Shown here one piece after another: positions 11,860 through 24,134 of a stretch of DNA of 64,000 bases; within the stretch, counting starts at the first letter, position 1; every line of letters starts with the position of its first letter. Under the pieces are notes generated by a model. That model saw only the letters and a list, made by a program, of their open reading frames with translations. It was not told the DNA's origin and did no database searches. Made by a program: the position numbers and the translations under genes. The stretch is from NCBI GenBank assembly GCA_963576785.1, contig OY756141.1:3720001-3784000 (forward strand). The letters run 5' to 3'. The stretch is from Chlorophyllum brunneum. Lineage: Eukaryota; Basidiomycota; Agaricomycetes; Agaricales; Agaricaceae.

Positions 11860-13631
11860 TCATACTTGAGGAGCGGATGTTTCCTCCTCTCCCTGGTTCG
11901 CCTTCTCCCTCGCCAACCTTCCTTTCCCCCTGGCCAAATCAACATCCCGCCACATTCCCCTCGCTTCGTCAATCACTTCCAGCGCTTCATCATATTCATC
12001 CATAAACCTTCGTACCTCTCTATCCCACTCTCCCGGTTTTTTATCAGTTATAACCTTACGAATGGAAAAGAAAAAGTTTTCTAACATGGCGAGGTTGTGT
12101 AGGACAAGTAAAGAATGAGCAGACATTTCGTGTGTGTGTAAAAGGTGGTGGATGTACGCCCGTGTGACACTCGGTTTGAGTCGTGGTGGGGTGATTTGAA
12201 GAGGGGATTGTTCGTTGGTGTAGGAGGGAGAGTCAATACCGTGATAGATCCGAGTAGTGGGTGCGATGGGTGAACAAGCACGACAACTACAAGGTGTAGA
12301 ACTGAAAGATGCAAAATCCTCTGTGTATGAGGTGTCGTATAAGTTATGCCCTATATCAAGTTTGCCATTGAATCTTGCTTTAGGTTCGTTCGCGGTTCGG
12401 GGGGAAGTGACGGGAAAAGTGAAATCAAGAGCGACACCGATGTCGGCTACACGTTGTGCCCAGTGAGCGTCGAATATATCGATACCGACGGAAGAGATTA
12501 AACGAAGTATTTCATGTGGTGTTTGGACTGTATTTACGAGTCGGAGTTTGGTGATTGGTAAGGGTTCAAGGGAAGCTCGTAAGAGAGGCGATAGTTCATC
12601 GGGGTAGGAAGGTATAATCGAGTCAGTCCCGGCTACAGAATCCGAATTGGAAAGAGGTAAGGTAACCGCAGAATTTTGTAAGGCGGGAGCTGTGTTTTGA
12701 CGTTTCTTCTCTGCGGCGTCGAGAGATAAGCGGAGCGGTACGAGGTCGAATGTGTAGCCGGATACACCTTGATCCAGCGTTTGATAGGGCTTAATGGTTT
12801 CTGCGTCGGGGCCGAATTGTTTTTCAACGAGACTTTCTGCGAATGCTCGCCGAGCGGGGTTATTAGTCGCACCAGCCATGTGAACTAAGACGGTAGGTTT
12901 ATAGGGCTCCTCATCATCGGTGGCGATGTTAGACGAGATGATGTTGGCCAGCCATGATGCCGACCGCTCGATACTCTTCGTAAGTCGTTTTTGAGAATAT
13001 GGAGGATTCGTAAACGGGGTATCAGTTAATGCAAAGACAATATCCGGTTTGCATGAGTAAGTATATGATTTCCAGTCTCCCGTTGACACCTGACGTAGTT
13101 CAGCGCTCAGCAAGGAAACGGCACAGGGATCAGTTAGACTTACTTTACGAACGCCGCGAAGACTGTACGCAGAAACATAGGTATTTCCATTCGGTGGCAT
13201 CTCCCTCCCGTTCGCAGGGTCCCTAGCTGTCATGGATACAATATGCTGACTGAGAGAATATCCGAGGAACGTATGTAGCGGATTCTCCCCGGGCGCGAGA
13301 GTTGGTGTTGGTGGGTGAACCTCTAAGCTGTGAGATGAGACATAAGGTGTAAATTGTTGAGTAGTGAAAGACTTACCATATGATCTAATGTCACTCACAA
13401 AGTCTCAAAAGGGACGTTTACCCAGCGAATACCGCTGGATCCATAATGATCGCGTGAAAGATGGGGAATGACTCCTCGAGACGTTGAAGTTAGAAAATTC
13501 GGTGTCTGGATTTGGATTTCGGCTTGTTCTGTGCGCTTTAAGAGAATTGTACCAAGACGAGGACCGAAACGTATCGTGGATGGAGTGAGAAGGGAGAAGG
13601 AGAAGCTGGGAAATTGTGGAAGACTTGACAT
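11860..13631 (-). CDS. QTRT2: queuine tRNA-ribosyltransferase accessory subunit 2
   Basis: Two exons: 13399-13631 and 11860-13327, with a 71-nt intron, giving 566 residues. Exon 1 carries the family start (TIRFGPRLGTILLKR, then TSTSRGVIPHLSRDH and WVNVPFET). The join gives PFETFLEVHPP. The C-terminal third has the zinc site CSCRAC (C-x-C-x2-C) and the downstream His in AYIHHLLHTHEMSAHSLLVLHNL, which is the signature of tRNA-guanine transglycosylases. The accessory subunit pairs with the catalytic subunit (QTRT1) to replace G34 by queuine in tRNAs for Tyr, His, Asn and Asp. The subunit assignment rests on the divergent catalytic region and the long insert-containing middle. The catalytic partner is not in this window. 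Confidence 0.85.
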
Positions 13632-14244
13632 GCTGGTGGTACTGGTAGGAAGGGTAATTAATAGCCATGTGTCGCGCATCAATTTCATCAAAAGTTGGGT
13701 TGCCTATTTCGGAACATCTCGTCCGCTAAAAGTCATAGATTCAACGCAATGCTTACAGTGGGAAAGATTTCTCTGAGCCATGCGTGTTGAAGTTTAAAAT
13801 CACTTTTGCATGGTTCCCGCATGAAGATAGGTGTAGATTATTATTGACGTGCTGATCCCCGCTTGGGATTCACGATCTCGCCGTCCTTTGGTGGACGATG
13901 TAGTCGTCGTAGTCGATAGAGTAAGAGTCCTGGAACAAATATTAGGAACGCCTAACCCACGCCAAGAACTCAATGAGAAGGGAGAGAAAGTGCCTAGTTT
14001 GTGAGTTTGCCTGTCTATTTTCTGACTGGCAAGAAGAACGGTATCAGAGAAATTGCGACGCGGTGGTCCTAACGGATATTACAGAGCAAGTGCAGGGAAT
14101 GTAGATCGAATCAGGTCCTCCGTCCTGCCCAACCAACGGCTCCAGAAGCTGCTCGTAGCGAAAAGAGGGCGGTCATGATAATTGAGGTTGCATTACCGAA
14201 ATAAAACCGAATTACATGGAACAGTTCTAGTCATACAAGGAAAG
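13632..14244. other. intergenic, no gene seen
   Basis: About 610 bases with no convincing coding sequence. It contains the QTRT2 promoter on its left and the F-box gene 3' end on its right. Confidence 0.4.
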
Positions 14245-15893
14245 CTACCCGTTATGGATTACCCCAATTCCGAGCTCTTCCAATCGCGCAGTGAGAACGT
14301 TATAGTCAACTCCATCACCCTCGAAGTCGACTGGAGGAGGGTTCCAAAGTATTTTCAAAGACGTGCCAGTAACCATCTTGTGTCTGCAGAAATTAATAAT
14401 ACTGTCGTAGAGGGGATACTTCTCCAGCACTTCAGATTCAAACCGTAAATATAATTCCTCCAAGACACACAGGAAAGGAACACCCCCAATCCGGTGAGGA
14501 CTGTTGGTGCCAGCCTTGGGGAACATATTCTCGTAAATGGTTTTCCAGGTGTAGAAATCGATCCCACGGAGGCAGGCTAGCTGATGACTACTCCCCCAGA
14601 GTATAGCAGAAAGCCACGCATCAGTGTTGATGACCACATTTTGGTCGTCGCCGATGTTCAGCAGCTCGACACAGCCGAAAACCGGTCGCAACAATTTTAC
14701 CATGTCGGCATGACGATCTCGCTGATCGTGGTCACGGCACCCAAAAAGTACCCCGACATGGGCTGCGTTGAGCCATGATTCTTCTGGATGTCCCCACACT
14801 GGCCAGGGCAGGTCCTTCGCATAAACGGGCCCCTCCGGATACCCCAGACACTCCATAGCCCCATCGGTGATAGAGAGAGCACAGCGCGAGAACAAGGGGT
14901 TGGTGGTGATAAGATTGTGAATGATTGGCGATATGCGAGAAAAGAGGTATTTTGCATCTTCTTTCGTATCCTTCGTGATTTCGTGACAAAGCAACCGGAT
15001 TCCCCGAGTCACTGTCAAATCGACGTGTTTGAAGAACTAAGCGCACATGGGCACGTCGTCCCCGAAGAGGAAATCTAGAAGTCCAGGGGAAGCGTTCGAT
15101 TTGCAGGCCACTCCGACCCGGGGAAGGGTTCCAATACAGCGCAAAGTGCGAGGTATTTGAGCCGGGGAAGTTGGCTAATGACTTCGAACCATTGCGCCAT
15201 AGACCACTCTCCACCACCATTAACATGAAGCTCCCTCAACCCACTCAACCCGGCCAACTGTGAGATATCCCGTATCCCGGCCATATCGAGGTGTAAATGT
15301 TCCAAATGGGGTGTTGAAGTACGGGAGGGAAATTCATCCGGCAGGAACTCACCCTCCTCTTCTGACTCTTCTGACTCGGAATCATCATCTTCGGGTTCAG
15401 GTACCACGGGCACGAAGTGGGTGATGCATAGGAAACCGAGTTTTGGCCAACGAGCAGGGATACGCTCATCGTACCACACTTTATAGTCCATGTGAAGGTT
15501 GACTGAATAAGAGAGAAGTGTGTCCGCATTGGCAACTTCCCTCACAAGTTCATCAATCCCTCCGACGGAATCTGTCGACGCTATACTGTAGGTGATTCCA
15601 AGTCCCTTCGATCTTTCCAGCAATATTTGCGTCCATTCGGAAGTAGGGTGATGTAGGTCGATGAAATGACGCCAAAGCTCTGGGGCGCAAGTTAAGACGT
15701 CGCGCCAACGTTGGCTCACTTTGGAGGCATTGATAGTGTCTTGAAGAGGGGACCGGTCTCGACGATCATCGAGGCTATCGCACAAAGCGCAGTGCAAACG
15801 TCTTCCAATATTCCGTTCCGCGTTCCAACGACAAATTTCTGTTAGAAGCTCATCGGGAAGGTCATGGATCAAGGAGGAGCCTTTGTCAAACAT
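14245..15893 (-). CDS. F-box protein, frame interrupted near 15020-15080
   Basis: The N-terminal part (15075-15893) encodes an F-box (IHDLPDELLTEICRWNAE, then SQRWRDVLTCAPELWRHF), an acidic stretch (PEPEDDDSESEESEEEGE) and leucine-rich repeats (PHLEHLHLDM, LRELHVNGGGEW, LKYLALCAVLEPF). It stops at PLDF. The C-terminal part (14245 to about 15030) continues the same kind of protein in another frame (FFKHVDLTVTRGIRLLCHE to LGIGVIHNG). Between them a third segment reads DFLFGDDVPMCA then TAG. Either the gene carries a frameshift plus a nonsense codon, or an intron of about 110 nt (donor GTATTG, acceptor GCGCTTAG) bridges LALCA to FFKHV. F-box proteins recruit substrates to SCF ubiquitin ligases, and such genes are highly expanded in Agaricomycetes. 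Confidence 0.6.
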
Positions 15894-16639
15894 CTTCTGT
15901 CATTCAGCAATAGGTAAATGTTGATTTAATTGACAACTTACTTCTTGGTGTAACAACCGTCCGCTAATAGATGAGGTGGGTGATGAGTGGCATTTGAGCC
16001 AAGATGGTGCAAATCCCGATGGGGATAAGAGAACTGACAATGGACTAAGAACAAAGCGAGGTTTCTTCAATGAAAATGCCGTTTCGAGACTTCCACATAG
16101 CACATAGCAACGGCACAGATAACCGAACCACTAGAAAACTTTCCCTTGCACAAACTCAGAACCGCTACACATCGCGTACTGCCCTGCCGAGAATATGATC
16201 ACTCAGTTTCCACCATAGAATCAAGAACCCAATATCATAAATAGAAAATGATTTTCCGTAAACTGATGGTCTAAATACATATCAAACTGCATAGTCAGAC
16301 AACATTCGGAGCTACAACACTTCGTTTTCATCTCCATACCGGGCTCTGGTCGCCAAAGCACCAAACCTCGAATTGAGATATACAGACACACACGGAAACT
16401 CGTAAGTTGAAAGAGCGTACCCCGTCTTCGTCGTCCAGTGTAGCCTCATTGAGGATCATGATCCACGAACCACTCCTCGTCTCCTTGCGTCGTCTCATTT
16501 CGGAATTGAAGTATTGAGTGCATTGGTCGCGAAGTCATGGATTCCATCAACTTGCAGTTAGCTTCGCGAAGGTTTAGTATGAGTCGTGTTCCCTGTGGGT
16601 TTCGCATCATCATGGATAGTCAGTACTCAATGGAGGAAC

Positions 16640-18584
16640 GATCGTACAATTAAGCAGTATGCAGCCGCGAGCCACCTGTTGAATGATTGAGGAACAATGA
16701 GACAGAGACAGGGGAAAAAAGTAAAGAGAAACTCACACACTCCAGTCGATTTGACCAAAGCTTGCTGAGGTTTCTGTTATTTCAATGAGGACATGGGAGA
16801 CAGTCTGAAGAATTGCTAATGCTATTGGAGTGTCAGTGTATGAAAAGGTCCAAGGCTTCGATGCTTCGGCGTACTTAGGAGTCTGGAGGGAATGGATTAG
16901 CTCCAGACACGGTAGTCAACGGCCAGGTACTCATGGGATGAAGAACAATGTCCCGTCACGGTAATAAACGTAGATGATTGGTGTGAACCTCTTCATATGT
17001 GATAGCTTCTCGTGGAATGATTGACCAATTTCCATAGGTCTGGTGAACGTTTGAGCAAGCTTCGTGAGCGTCAGTGCGACTTCTACAGTCGTAGAGCACA
17101 ATCGAGTTACTCTGCAAATGCACCAGGTTCAATTAGCAGACAGATAGAGAGTAAGAGGGCCCTACATAACTGCCACTCGTAGCACATAGTGTATCTTTCG
17201 GAGAGGTTCTTCTGCATAACAGCCATGGAGCGGGAATGCATCAATGATATGATCGCCAGCCAGGATAGAGTCACTGTCAACGATGACAAATACCAAGCCA
17301 GTCTAACGAATAGGTAAGAAGGTGCCCAGGGAAGGTACAGTAGATCTGGAGGTACCAGAATTTCGACTAATCGTCAGATGGAAATAACATAAATCATCTT
17401 TCTTGCAAACCTTGACCACACATACCAGTTGTAAAAAAACACAAGATGATTGTTACTAAACGTTTTCAATCAGTATAGTTCTGGATCTCATTGGCAAATG
17501 CTAGAGACTCACCTGTGAGGTTCCGATGCCATAGCGCTCGAAGACGCAGTATTAGCAGAGTCTTGAGCGTTGCCGGAAGAAAAACTTGTATTGCACTAAG
17601 AATGGGATTCAGCATCTGTTTCGCGGCATGGTACGGGGCACCTACAGGGCCGGAAACCAGTTGTATCCTATTAAGCATCTGATGTGGCGTTAGCAACTGG
17701 TAGGCGTTGTTTCCAAATGCCAGGTTTTTACTCACACCTACAAAGTGAATTGCTACATTAAAGTCATAATCAGGAAGAATCAGATTAGATCTCACCGGTC
17801 GTGGAATATAATTATGCTGTCTAGCTGGCAGAGCGGTGTAAACACTTGTTGTTTAGTAAAAGAACAGAATACGCCTACCATACAAGACGATGCTGACTGG
17901 TGTAAGCTTGTGTGTTTAATTTAGACGTAATGTAATACTTACATTACTGCGAGGAAGGCCCATAGGCGGAGTGAGAAGTAAACAGTTCGGATCAGCGTCC
18001 ATTTTCCTCTTTGTTGGTGGTAAGTCAAAGACAGGAGGACAACACAGTCACGTATGAGGCATACCGATACATGTGTTCTGCCTGTATCCTCATCAGCTGG
18101 ACGTGCAGTAGTCTGTAGCTTTAGGCTCACTTCTTGAGGTATGATACGCAAGGTCTCATACACAAATATTGTGATCGCAATAACTAGTATGGCTGTCAGA
18201 AACCCCACACAGCACGCGGATGATGGATACGTACGGTCAACATAACCTTTCAAATGTGTCAGGCGAAGATCTTCGGCGTAGATATCGGGTGTTAGACCCC
18301 ACTCATCCATTTTCACTTCGAAGTCCTGGTAGGTATGGTTTACTTCGGGTACAAACGGTCTGGGTTTATGTAGTGGCCATTCGTTTCATTTGTAATGTTC
18401 CACGGGGACTGACACCCTCTGTCCAACGGATGATCGATGAACGTTAATAATTGAACACTAACCTGATGAAGTTCAGACATGGACTAGCGGGAATCATGAT
18501 TGTTTGATCACCCCTGGAGGACACAGCATTAAAAGTTTCCAGAAGCACTGCAAATAGCAGCCAGTGCTGATGTAAAGGGGCCAT
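16640..18584 (-). CDS. multi-exon seven-helix-type membrane protein (structure only partly resolved)
   Basis: The first exon is clear: 18463-18584, starting MAPLHQHWLLFAVLLETF, a signal peptide, then CLNFIR and a GTTAGT donor. Downstream minus-strand segments read like pieces of one membrane protein. They are SPWNITNETNGHYINPDRL, FEVKMDEWGLTPDIYAEDLRL, hydrophobic FLTAILVIAITIFVYETL, FSLRLWAFLAVM, SNLILPDYDFNVAIHFVG, AILSAIQVFLPATLKTLLILRLRALW, TGLVFVIVDSDSILAG and KRFTPIIYVYYRDGTLFFI. They are spaced as short exons with consensus introns. The extracellular N-terminus with glycosylation sites followed by several helices fits a receptor- or sensor-like family found in basidiomycetes, but I cannot name it. 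Exact exon borders after exon 1 and the 3' end are uncertain. Confidence 0.45.
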
Positions 18585-20047
18585 CGAGAAGGGCACGGAA
18601 GCAGAATAGCAAAGGCTACCATAGTGGTGTCGAGGGTACACGCCACCGTGATTCGCGCTGTTGTGATGGAAAATTCTTTAGCATGGGAAGAAGAGGGTAA
18701 TTATAACGCAATAGGCCATGATACATATTCTAGTCGCATTCTGCAGCCCTGCCCCGGATAACATATCCAAGACTGATTCCATAACACTTCTAATTTGTGT
18801 GTCTAGAGTAATAGGGCATAGGTGGTATAGGGTCTACCCTGTTTGAATGTCAAGAAAATGCTCAGAATCGAGTTTTTCACGTGAGCGGAATCAGTCTTGT
18901 TCGTTTTGGGAGCCGCATTTCTGTCTTTTACACGTCCGACCAAGATCAAGCTAGAAGCACCATAACGGAATGGTATAAATCACGACCTAACTTTCTAAAA
19001 CCCTTCCCCAGACAACGCCCAATGGCACTGAGGTACCGCCACAGTACCGCCCTTCTATAGCAAAACGCCACAAAAAACAGGCGCGCTATCGTCAAACGGT
19101 CAAATCTCATCCGTGAGAACGTCCTACAATATCCCTAAGGAGCTGGAATTTGGCCGCATTTCGTATTGTAGAGAGGGTCGGGTTGGCTTAGTTGTTGATT
19201 GAAGCGTAGGGGGGGATGGGGATAAGAGGGGAGAGGAGAAGCCAGTACGCACCAGGGTCTAGAGCCCAACGCCCGTCGGAGCTAGCATATAATTCCCCCA
19301 ACTCGTCTTCATTGCCTGTCACTGCCCATGCGATCACACTATCCACTTATCCGAGACCGCACTCAGTATAAAGGTACGAACAAGGACGTCTCGCCGATAT
19401 TTATGGCATAGAGGAGAACTTGATTGACCGGGGGTATGCGTGGCCAGGCTCCCAGAGTTAACGTTGAGCGCTTGGGCCGTCAGTGCTTCGGTAAGGGTAC
19501 TTGAAGTGCAGCCCTTGCTGTCGGGGTCGATCTTTAGATGAGCTACGCTGATGCACAACTGAGAGATCTACAACTTAGTAGTATGTATAGGAACCCTATT
19601 TGAACCTTCGTCCCCGAACTTGAATCAGAGCCCGTGTCGTCCGTGGAAGGGGCTACAGTTCTCCCACCCCCCACCGCAGAGCCCTGGTAACCCACAGCAG
19701 TTTCAACAATCTCAGGTTTGAGGTGTTACGCCGACCAAACCTGTACAAGATTTTACATGAGACAGTCGATTTAGCTGGAGTAGTGGTGGAAGGAAAAGGC
19801 CCAGGGGCATGGAAGAGCAGGCATCTCGTAGAAACGTTGCATATAGCCAATGCTGACTTTATCTGTTGATGTGCAAAGCTAACAATACTTCATTACCCAC
19901 ATCGTGCAGTGGGCCCAAGGCGGTAAGTCCTCTCCTTACTAACAGAAACCTATGGTATAAATATTGTGGTACCGTACCTAAAACTATTACATATATAAAT
20001 CAGAGGCCGTTGCTTCCAACAGGGACACAAGCACGAAACACGAATAA
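18585..20047. other. large intergenic region, no gene seen
   Basis: About 1.45 kb between two minus-strand membrane-protein genes. Scattered ORFs shorter than 75 codons (such as 19334-19558) have no family resemblance and no convincing splice partners. Confidence 0.4.
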
Positions 20048-21148
20048 TTAAACCACAGTCGGAGCTCCAACAGGCCGGTTGTAATAGCCATTCATCTCAA
20101 TATCTTTCTCCTCAAGCTCTGACCTCGGAATCACCAGTCCCGGGATTGCAAACATACAAACACACAGAAACTCGGGAAGTGTTGAGACAGGGTACCATGT
20201 CGCTTCGCTTTGTCCTTTTCTGACGGTGGCGACGGAATAAATCATTCGGATGACGAGAAGCACCGCGATAACTCCCAAGATCACACCAGAGTGTTTGTCG
20301 CCAAACGAAGGCGCCTTGTTAACTGCGCTTCGATTCCCTTTGGAACAACCTCCGTCAGTTCAACTAAAATAAAAAGAAATCGCGAGCGGTCCTTACCGGA
20401 TATTTGGTGGTGGATGAACAATAGGGCCCTGATCAGGGCTACAAGTGCTAAAACCAAAATAAGGACGGTCCCAACTGTCCTCAGCGTATTCCCAAGATCC
20501 CTCTCATCGGCAGAAACAGAGGTGAATTTGATTGTACCAACGATGGTCATCACCACTGAGCCGGTAATTAACAAGTGAACCACCCTCTGATTCGTGAGCA
20601 ACGCGAAGATTGGGTTGCCATTGTAGCGCAAGCCTGCCAGCCGTTCTCTATTTCGGATATTTTTCGGTCAATTTCTTTTTGGTTATGACAAACGTCGGTG
20701 ACATGCGTTACCTGTCGGATTGAAGACTGAATGCTGAGAATAATAGGCCTGTGAAACCCGCTCCGGAAAGTACGAGGTCAGCTATTAGCAAGTTGAGGTT
20801 TTCAGCAGCGGAACTTGATCCAGCAAGGACTGCACGGATTGCGAAGGCTACAACGCGCACTGAGGGGTCTTACCGTTAACAGGAGTCAACATCTGGAGGA
20901 CTGGACATACCGAGGCAGAAGACTGTGAGGAAGACATAAACGAAATTGAATCGGGATATCATACGCCAAATGAATAGGGGTATGAAAGGCGCAAAGAGGA
21001 GTGTAAAGAGGACCGCTGCAGCGACAGAGTGGATACCGAGGAAGGATGCATAATTGATGGATATTGAGGGAGATGAACTCGTTGACATCAGGACTGGTGA
21101 GGGCGTTGACGAGGTTGAAGGAACTGACCGCTTCAGTTTTACATTCAT
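20048..21148 (-). CDS. multi-pass (about seven-helix) membrane protein
   Basis: Four exons: 20911-21148, 20712-20847, 20397-20647 and 20048-20322, all in phase, giving 299 residues. The N-terminal 35 residues are Ser/Thr/Pro-rich. Hydrophobic segments follow: FLGIHSVAAAVLFTLLFAPF, FVYVFLTVFCLAFAIRAVLA, LLIADLVLSGAGFTGLLF, VHLLITGSVVMTIVGTIKF, LRTVGTVLILVLALVALIRA, SGVILGVIAVLLVIRMIYSV and EFLCVCMFAIPGLVIP. The tail ends in an acidic stretch and NRPVGAPTVV. The layout recalls the fungal seven-helix families grouped under domains such as DUF7702, which are receptor-like with unknown ligands. That placement is a guess from topology and from the WYPVSTLPEFLCV-type last helix. Confidence 0.65.
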
Positions 21149-22039
21149 GGACTATTTATATGAGAGACAAGGCGAACGCCCGTCAGCAGGGTCGATAAAA
21201 CCAACCGAACTCTCCAAACGAAATTGCAACGGCCACAAATAGTGCCATGCTGCACAGGATTTAAATTTGTCCCTTGTCGACCATTGTGGTACGGAGCCTT
21301 CCATAGATTTATTTTTGATCCCCCTCTTGCACGGCCATAATGCACGAAGCGTTGCTGTTGTATTTTTCCTTTCTGTTCCTGGAGGATGATTGGGTGTTGT
21401 GAACAGAGATCACAATCAACTACTACGCATCATAGCTTCTTGCTGCGGGGGGAAGGTTCACAGCCACTTTTTTTCTATTCTTTCTTTCGATAACATACTG
21501 CGAATTTACGTACGATGTCACTATGAACAACATGTTGTCTATTCTAGGCCATGCAAAAGTGTGCCGATGTGCCCTGAGGGATCGACGTCAATCCATGGGC
21601 CGTTTACAGCGAGAGGGGTATAATCATCTTCGGGATTCGCGCTCACCGTTGGTCAAAGGAGGTTCCAAAATCCCAGTTCCATTTTGCAGTGGAAAATTAC
21701 TGCTTAAACCAATGGTCGCACCAGCAGGAAGTCCCTGAGGCCTGATACTTGATGGGGGTTGTAGGGTTCTATTCTACATCATCTCCCCACACAAGACTCC
21801 ACATTATGACATCAAAACGATGAAAAGCTTAAATCTGACGATTTTTGTGTCTTCAAACCCCCAACACCTTATCAACAATCATGAGGCAGCGCGCTGGCAT
21901 CTTTGACAGGCCGCCCAAATCCTTGGGCGCCGCCGTTTAACCCGTCAGAGATCGGCGATGATAAGAAATTTCGGCCCATTCAAACAATGTAGATTTGATC
22001 TCATCGTACAAATATAACATACTACTTTAAGAAAACATC
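21149..22039. other. intergenic, no gene seen
   Basis: About 890 bases with only short unrelated ORFs (for example 21390-21738 plus). It contains the upstream region of the membrane-protein gene and the 3' region of the F-box/LRR gene. Confidence 0.4.
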
Positions 22040-23488
22040 TCAACGAGACAGAACTTCATCAGAAGGATTCAGGTATATGATGAATGGTGGCGGTCGAGAC
22101 TTGAGAAGTTCCTCACAACACGAATGTACACGTTGTTTTTCTTCTCGCTGGACGGACTCATCCATCCTCAAACCCTCGCCATATCGGTTAAATATTTCGA
22201 GTTCTCTGAGATGCGGTAGGATAGAAGGATGAGGAGCTGGTCGCAGTATGAGAGAGGATATGATATCTTGTGTGACGTAGTTTAGTCCCAGGTAGGTGAC
22301 ATTTCGCAGCTGTTTGATGAGGAAGATGCCTCGTAGGAGTATCGTTTGGGGTAGCAAAGAATCGAGGATGATAAGTGTCTTGAATTTCGAATAATTCGAT
22401 ATGGACCTTAATAGTCGAGAAAATACTCCCCAAATTAGGAGCGGTTGTATCGCTGGATCTACGGCCAGACAAGAAGGTTTGTGAAGGACGCGGAGTGAGG
22501 TGAGGTTCGGGAATGTAACGTTTTGGTAGAACGCTGCGGGGGAGGAATCGAATTCTAAATCCAAGACTCGTAATCTCTTACACGTAACTGGGCGAAGCTC
22601 GAGTGATTGGGCGGGGTCTTTATTGAATACACCTCGTGCACGAAGTGTATGGAGATTGGGGGACGCCCATAGCAGTGACCAGATGTCGTATTGGGTGATA
22701 CGACTTCCACAGTCGACAGTCGTCAAGTTTTGCCAGCCGGACAGGTGAAATGGAGGGGGAAAGTTAACGGTATTCCATGAAACCCGACGGAGAGTGGGGG
22801 CTTGATAAAGGAGGGACCAAATTCGGTTGAGTTCGGGTCGTGGAACCGTCCAGGGCGGTAATTCCAAATGGACATCCTCCAGACACTGCAAATGTTGTGG
22901 ATCAATTCTTGATAAGGCCCACTGATATTCTATGCACCGAAACTCTAGGCGAAGGCGTTGCCAGTGCGAAGAATGCTGGATCAACGCGGATAACACCTGG
23001 TTTGTGGCATCCTTCAGTTCATTTAGTGCACAACGCACATCCAGCTGAATGAGCCGAATGTTTGTTGGAAGTGGTCTGGCTCTATCAAGCCATGCACTGA
23101 CGGCGTAGGCCTGTTTATGCAGTGGCCCAACGATGCAGATTGATGACCAAAATGAGGGGATGGACGAAATAACACTACGCCAGTAGGCGCAAACGTGTGC
23201 GAGGGTGAATGGATTAAGTTGTTGCGAGACGCTTGTGTAGATCCCTGGTCTCAGGGGACCATCGCCGGGCCGATGAACAATTGGGCATAAATCGAAGTAG
23301 AATTGAAATATTTGATGTAGGACTTCAAATGGCATGCGATTGACGACTCTATCCCCAAAGCCCCTGGCGTATGTTGTGTATTTGATACTCATGTGGCTCC
23401 TGGGAACTGGTAGTGCTTCCATCGGCGACGGACTTCGCCCGGCGTCGATAATGTCCGCGTAGTTGTGAAAGTGTAAACGCTTCGACAT
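22040..23488 (-). CDS. F-box/leucine-rich-repeat protein
   Basis: A single uninterrupted exon of 482 residues from MSKRLHFHNYADIID. An ATG ten codons further upstream (23518) is possible. The F-box region is VVNRMPFEVLHQIFQFYFD followed by TLAHVCAYWRSVISSIPSFW, the usual basidiomycete pattern. After it come leucine-rich segments (HWQRLRLEFRC, CLEDVHLELPPW, NLTTVDCGS, NLHTLRARG, RLRVLDLEF, NLTSLRVLHK, NVTYLGLNYV, HLRELEIFNRYG). The predicted role is substrate receptor of an SCF ubiquitin ligase, with an unknown target. It is intact, unlike the F-box gene at 14245-15893, and the two are only distantly alike. Confidence 0.8.
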   Translation of the reverse strand: MSKRLHFHNYADIIDAGRSPSPMEALPVPRSHMSIKYTTYARGFGDRVVNRMPFEVLHQIFQFYFDLCPIVHRPGDGPLRPGIYTSVSQQLNPFTLAHVCAYWRSVISSIPSFWSSICIVGPLHKQAYAVSAWLDRARPLPTNIRLIQLDVRCALNELKDATNQVLSALIQHSSHWQRLRLEFRCIEYQWALSRIDPQHLQCLEDVHLELPPWTVPRPELNRIWSLLYQAPTLRRVSWNTVNFPPPFHLSGWQNLTTVDCGSRITQYDIWSLLWASPNLHTLRARGVFNKDPAQSLELRPVTCKRLRVLDLEFDSSPAAFYQNVTFPNLTSLRVLHKPSCLAVDPAIQPLLIWGVFSRLLRSISNYSKFKTLIILDSLLPQTILLRGIFLIKQLRNVTYLGLNYVTQDIISSLILRPAPHPSILPHLRELEIFNRYGEGLRMDESVQREEKQRVHSCCEELLKSRPPPFIIYLNPSDEVLSR

Positions 23489-24134
23489 GACGATGGGGTG
23501 TAGTGAGGGGATTAGCAAAGACGGATATCGGATATCGGAGAGGTGTGGGCTAGATTTTCAAGAGCAAGCACGAGTGGGTTCTGTGAGTGTTCTGTGGCAA
23601 TTATACTCCCCGGTCGCCTTGGTAGCCTTATATTTCACGAAAACAAGAATTTCTTGTCGGCATTTGCTCTCTTGTAAATCAACACTGTCCCTTGGGCCAA
23701 ACTTTGTACATGAATAGTCAAACAAGCAGTCGCAGTACAACAGCGAGAGCTCGAAACGCCGTCCCCAGATGTTCTAAAATCTCGTGTCATTTGATCATCA
23801 GGCAACCCAATAAGTGTTGAATATACCAAGAAAACTGCCCGACAGTTCCTGAATCTCCCGTGCCCAGGAAAGCACGACGCGCACGACCATGGGTTGTGGA
23901 TCACGCCCTGGAGGGTGGAATTTGCAAGTCGATCAGTGGTAACGGGACAGGAGACAAGATCTGCACGTGTCTCCATTCGGTAACTATGATGGATAACAGG
24001 GTATCAAAAAGGAATGTGTTGATCACGAATTCGACTAGAAATGTCAACATCAAGGTAACGTAACTTTACACATGAGCCTCAGTAGTGTATGATGTTGTAC
24101 GACAAGTGCAGGCTATAGAAAAATATGCGTGCTT
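23489..24134. other. intergenic, no gene seen
   Basis: About 650 bases. Short ORFs on both strands have no recognisable content. It includes the F-box/LRR promoter. Confidence 0.35.
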
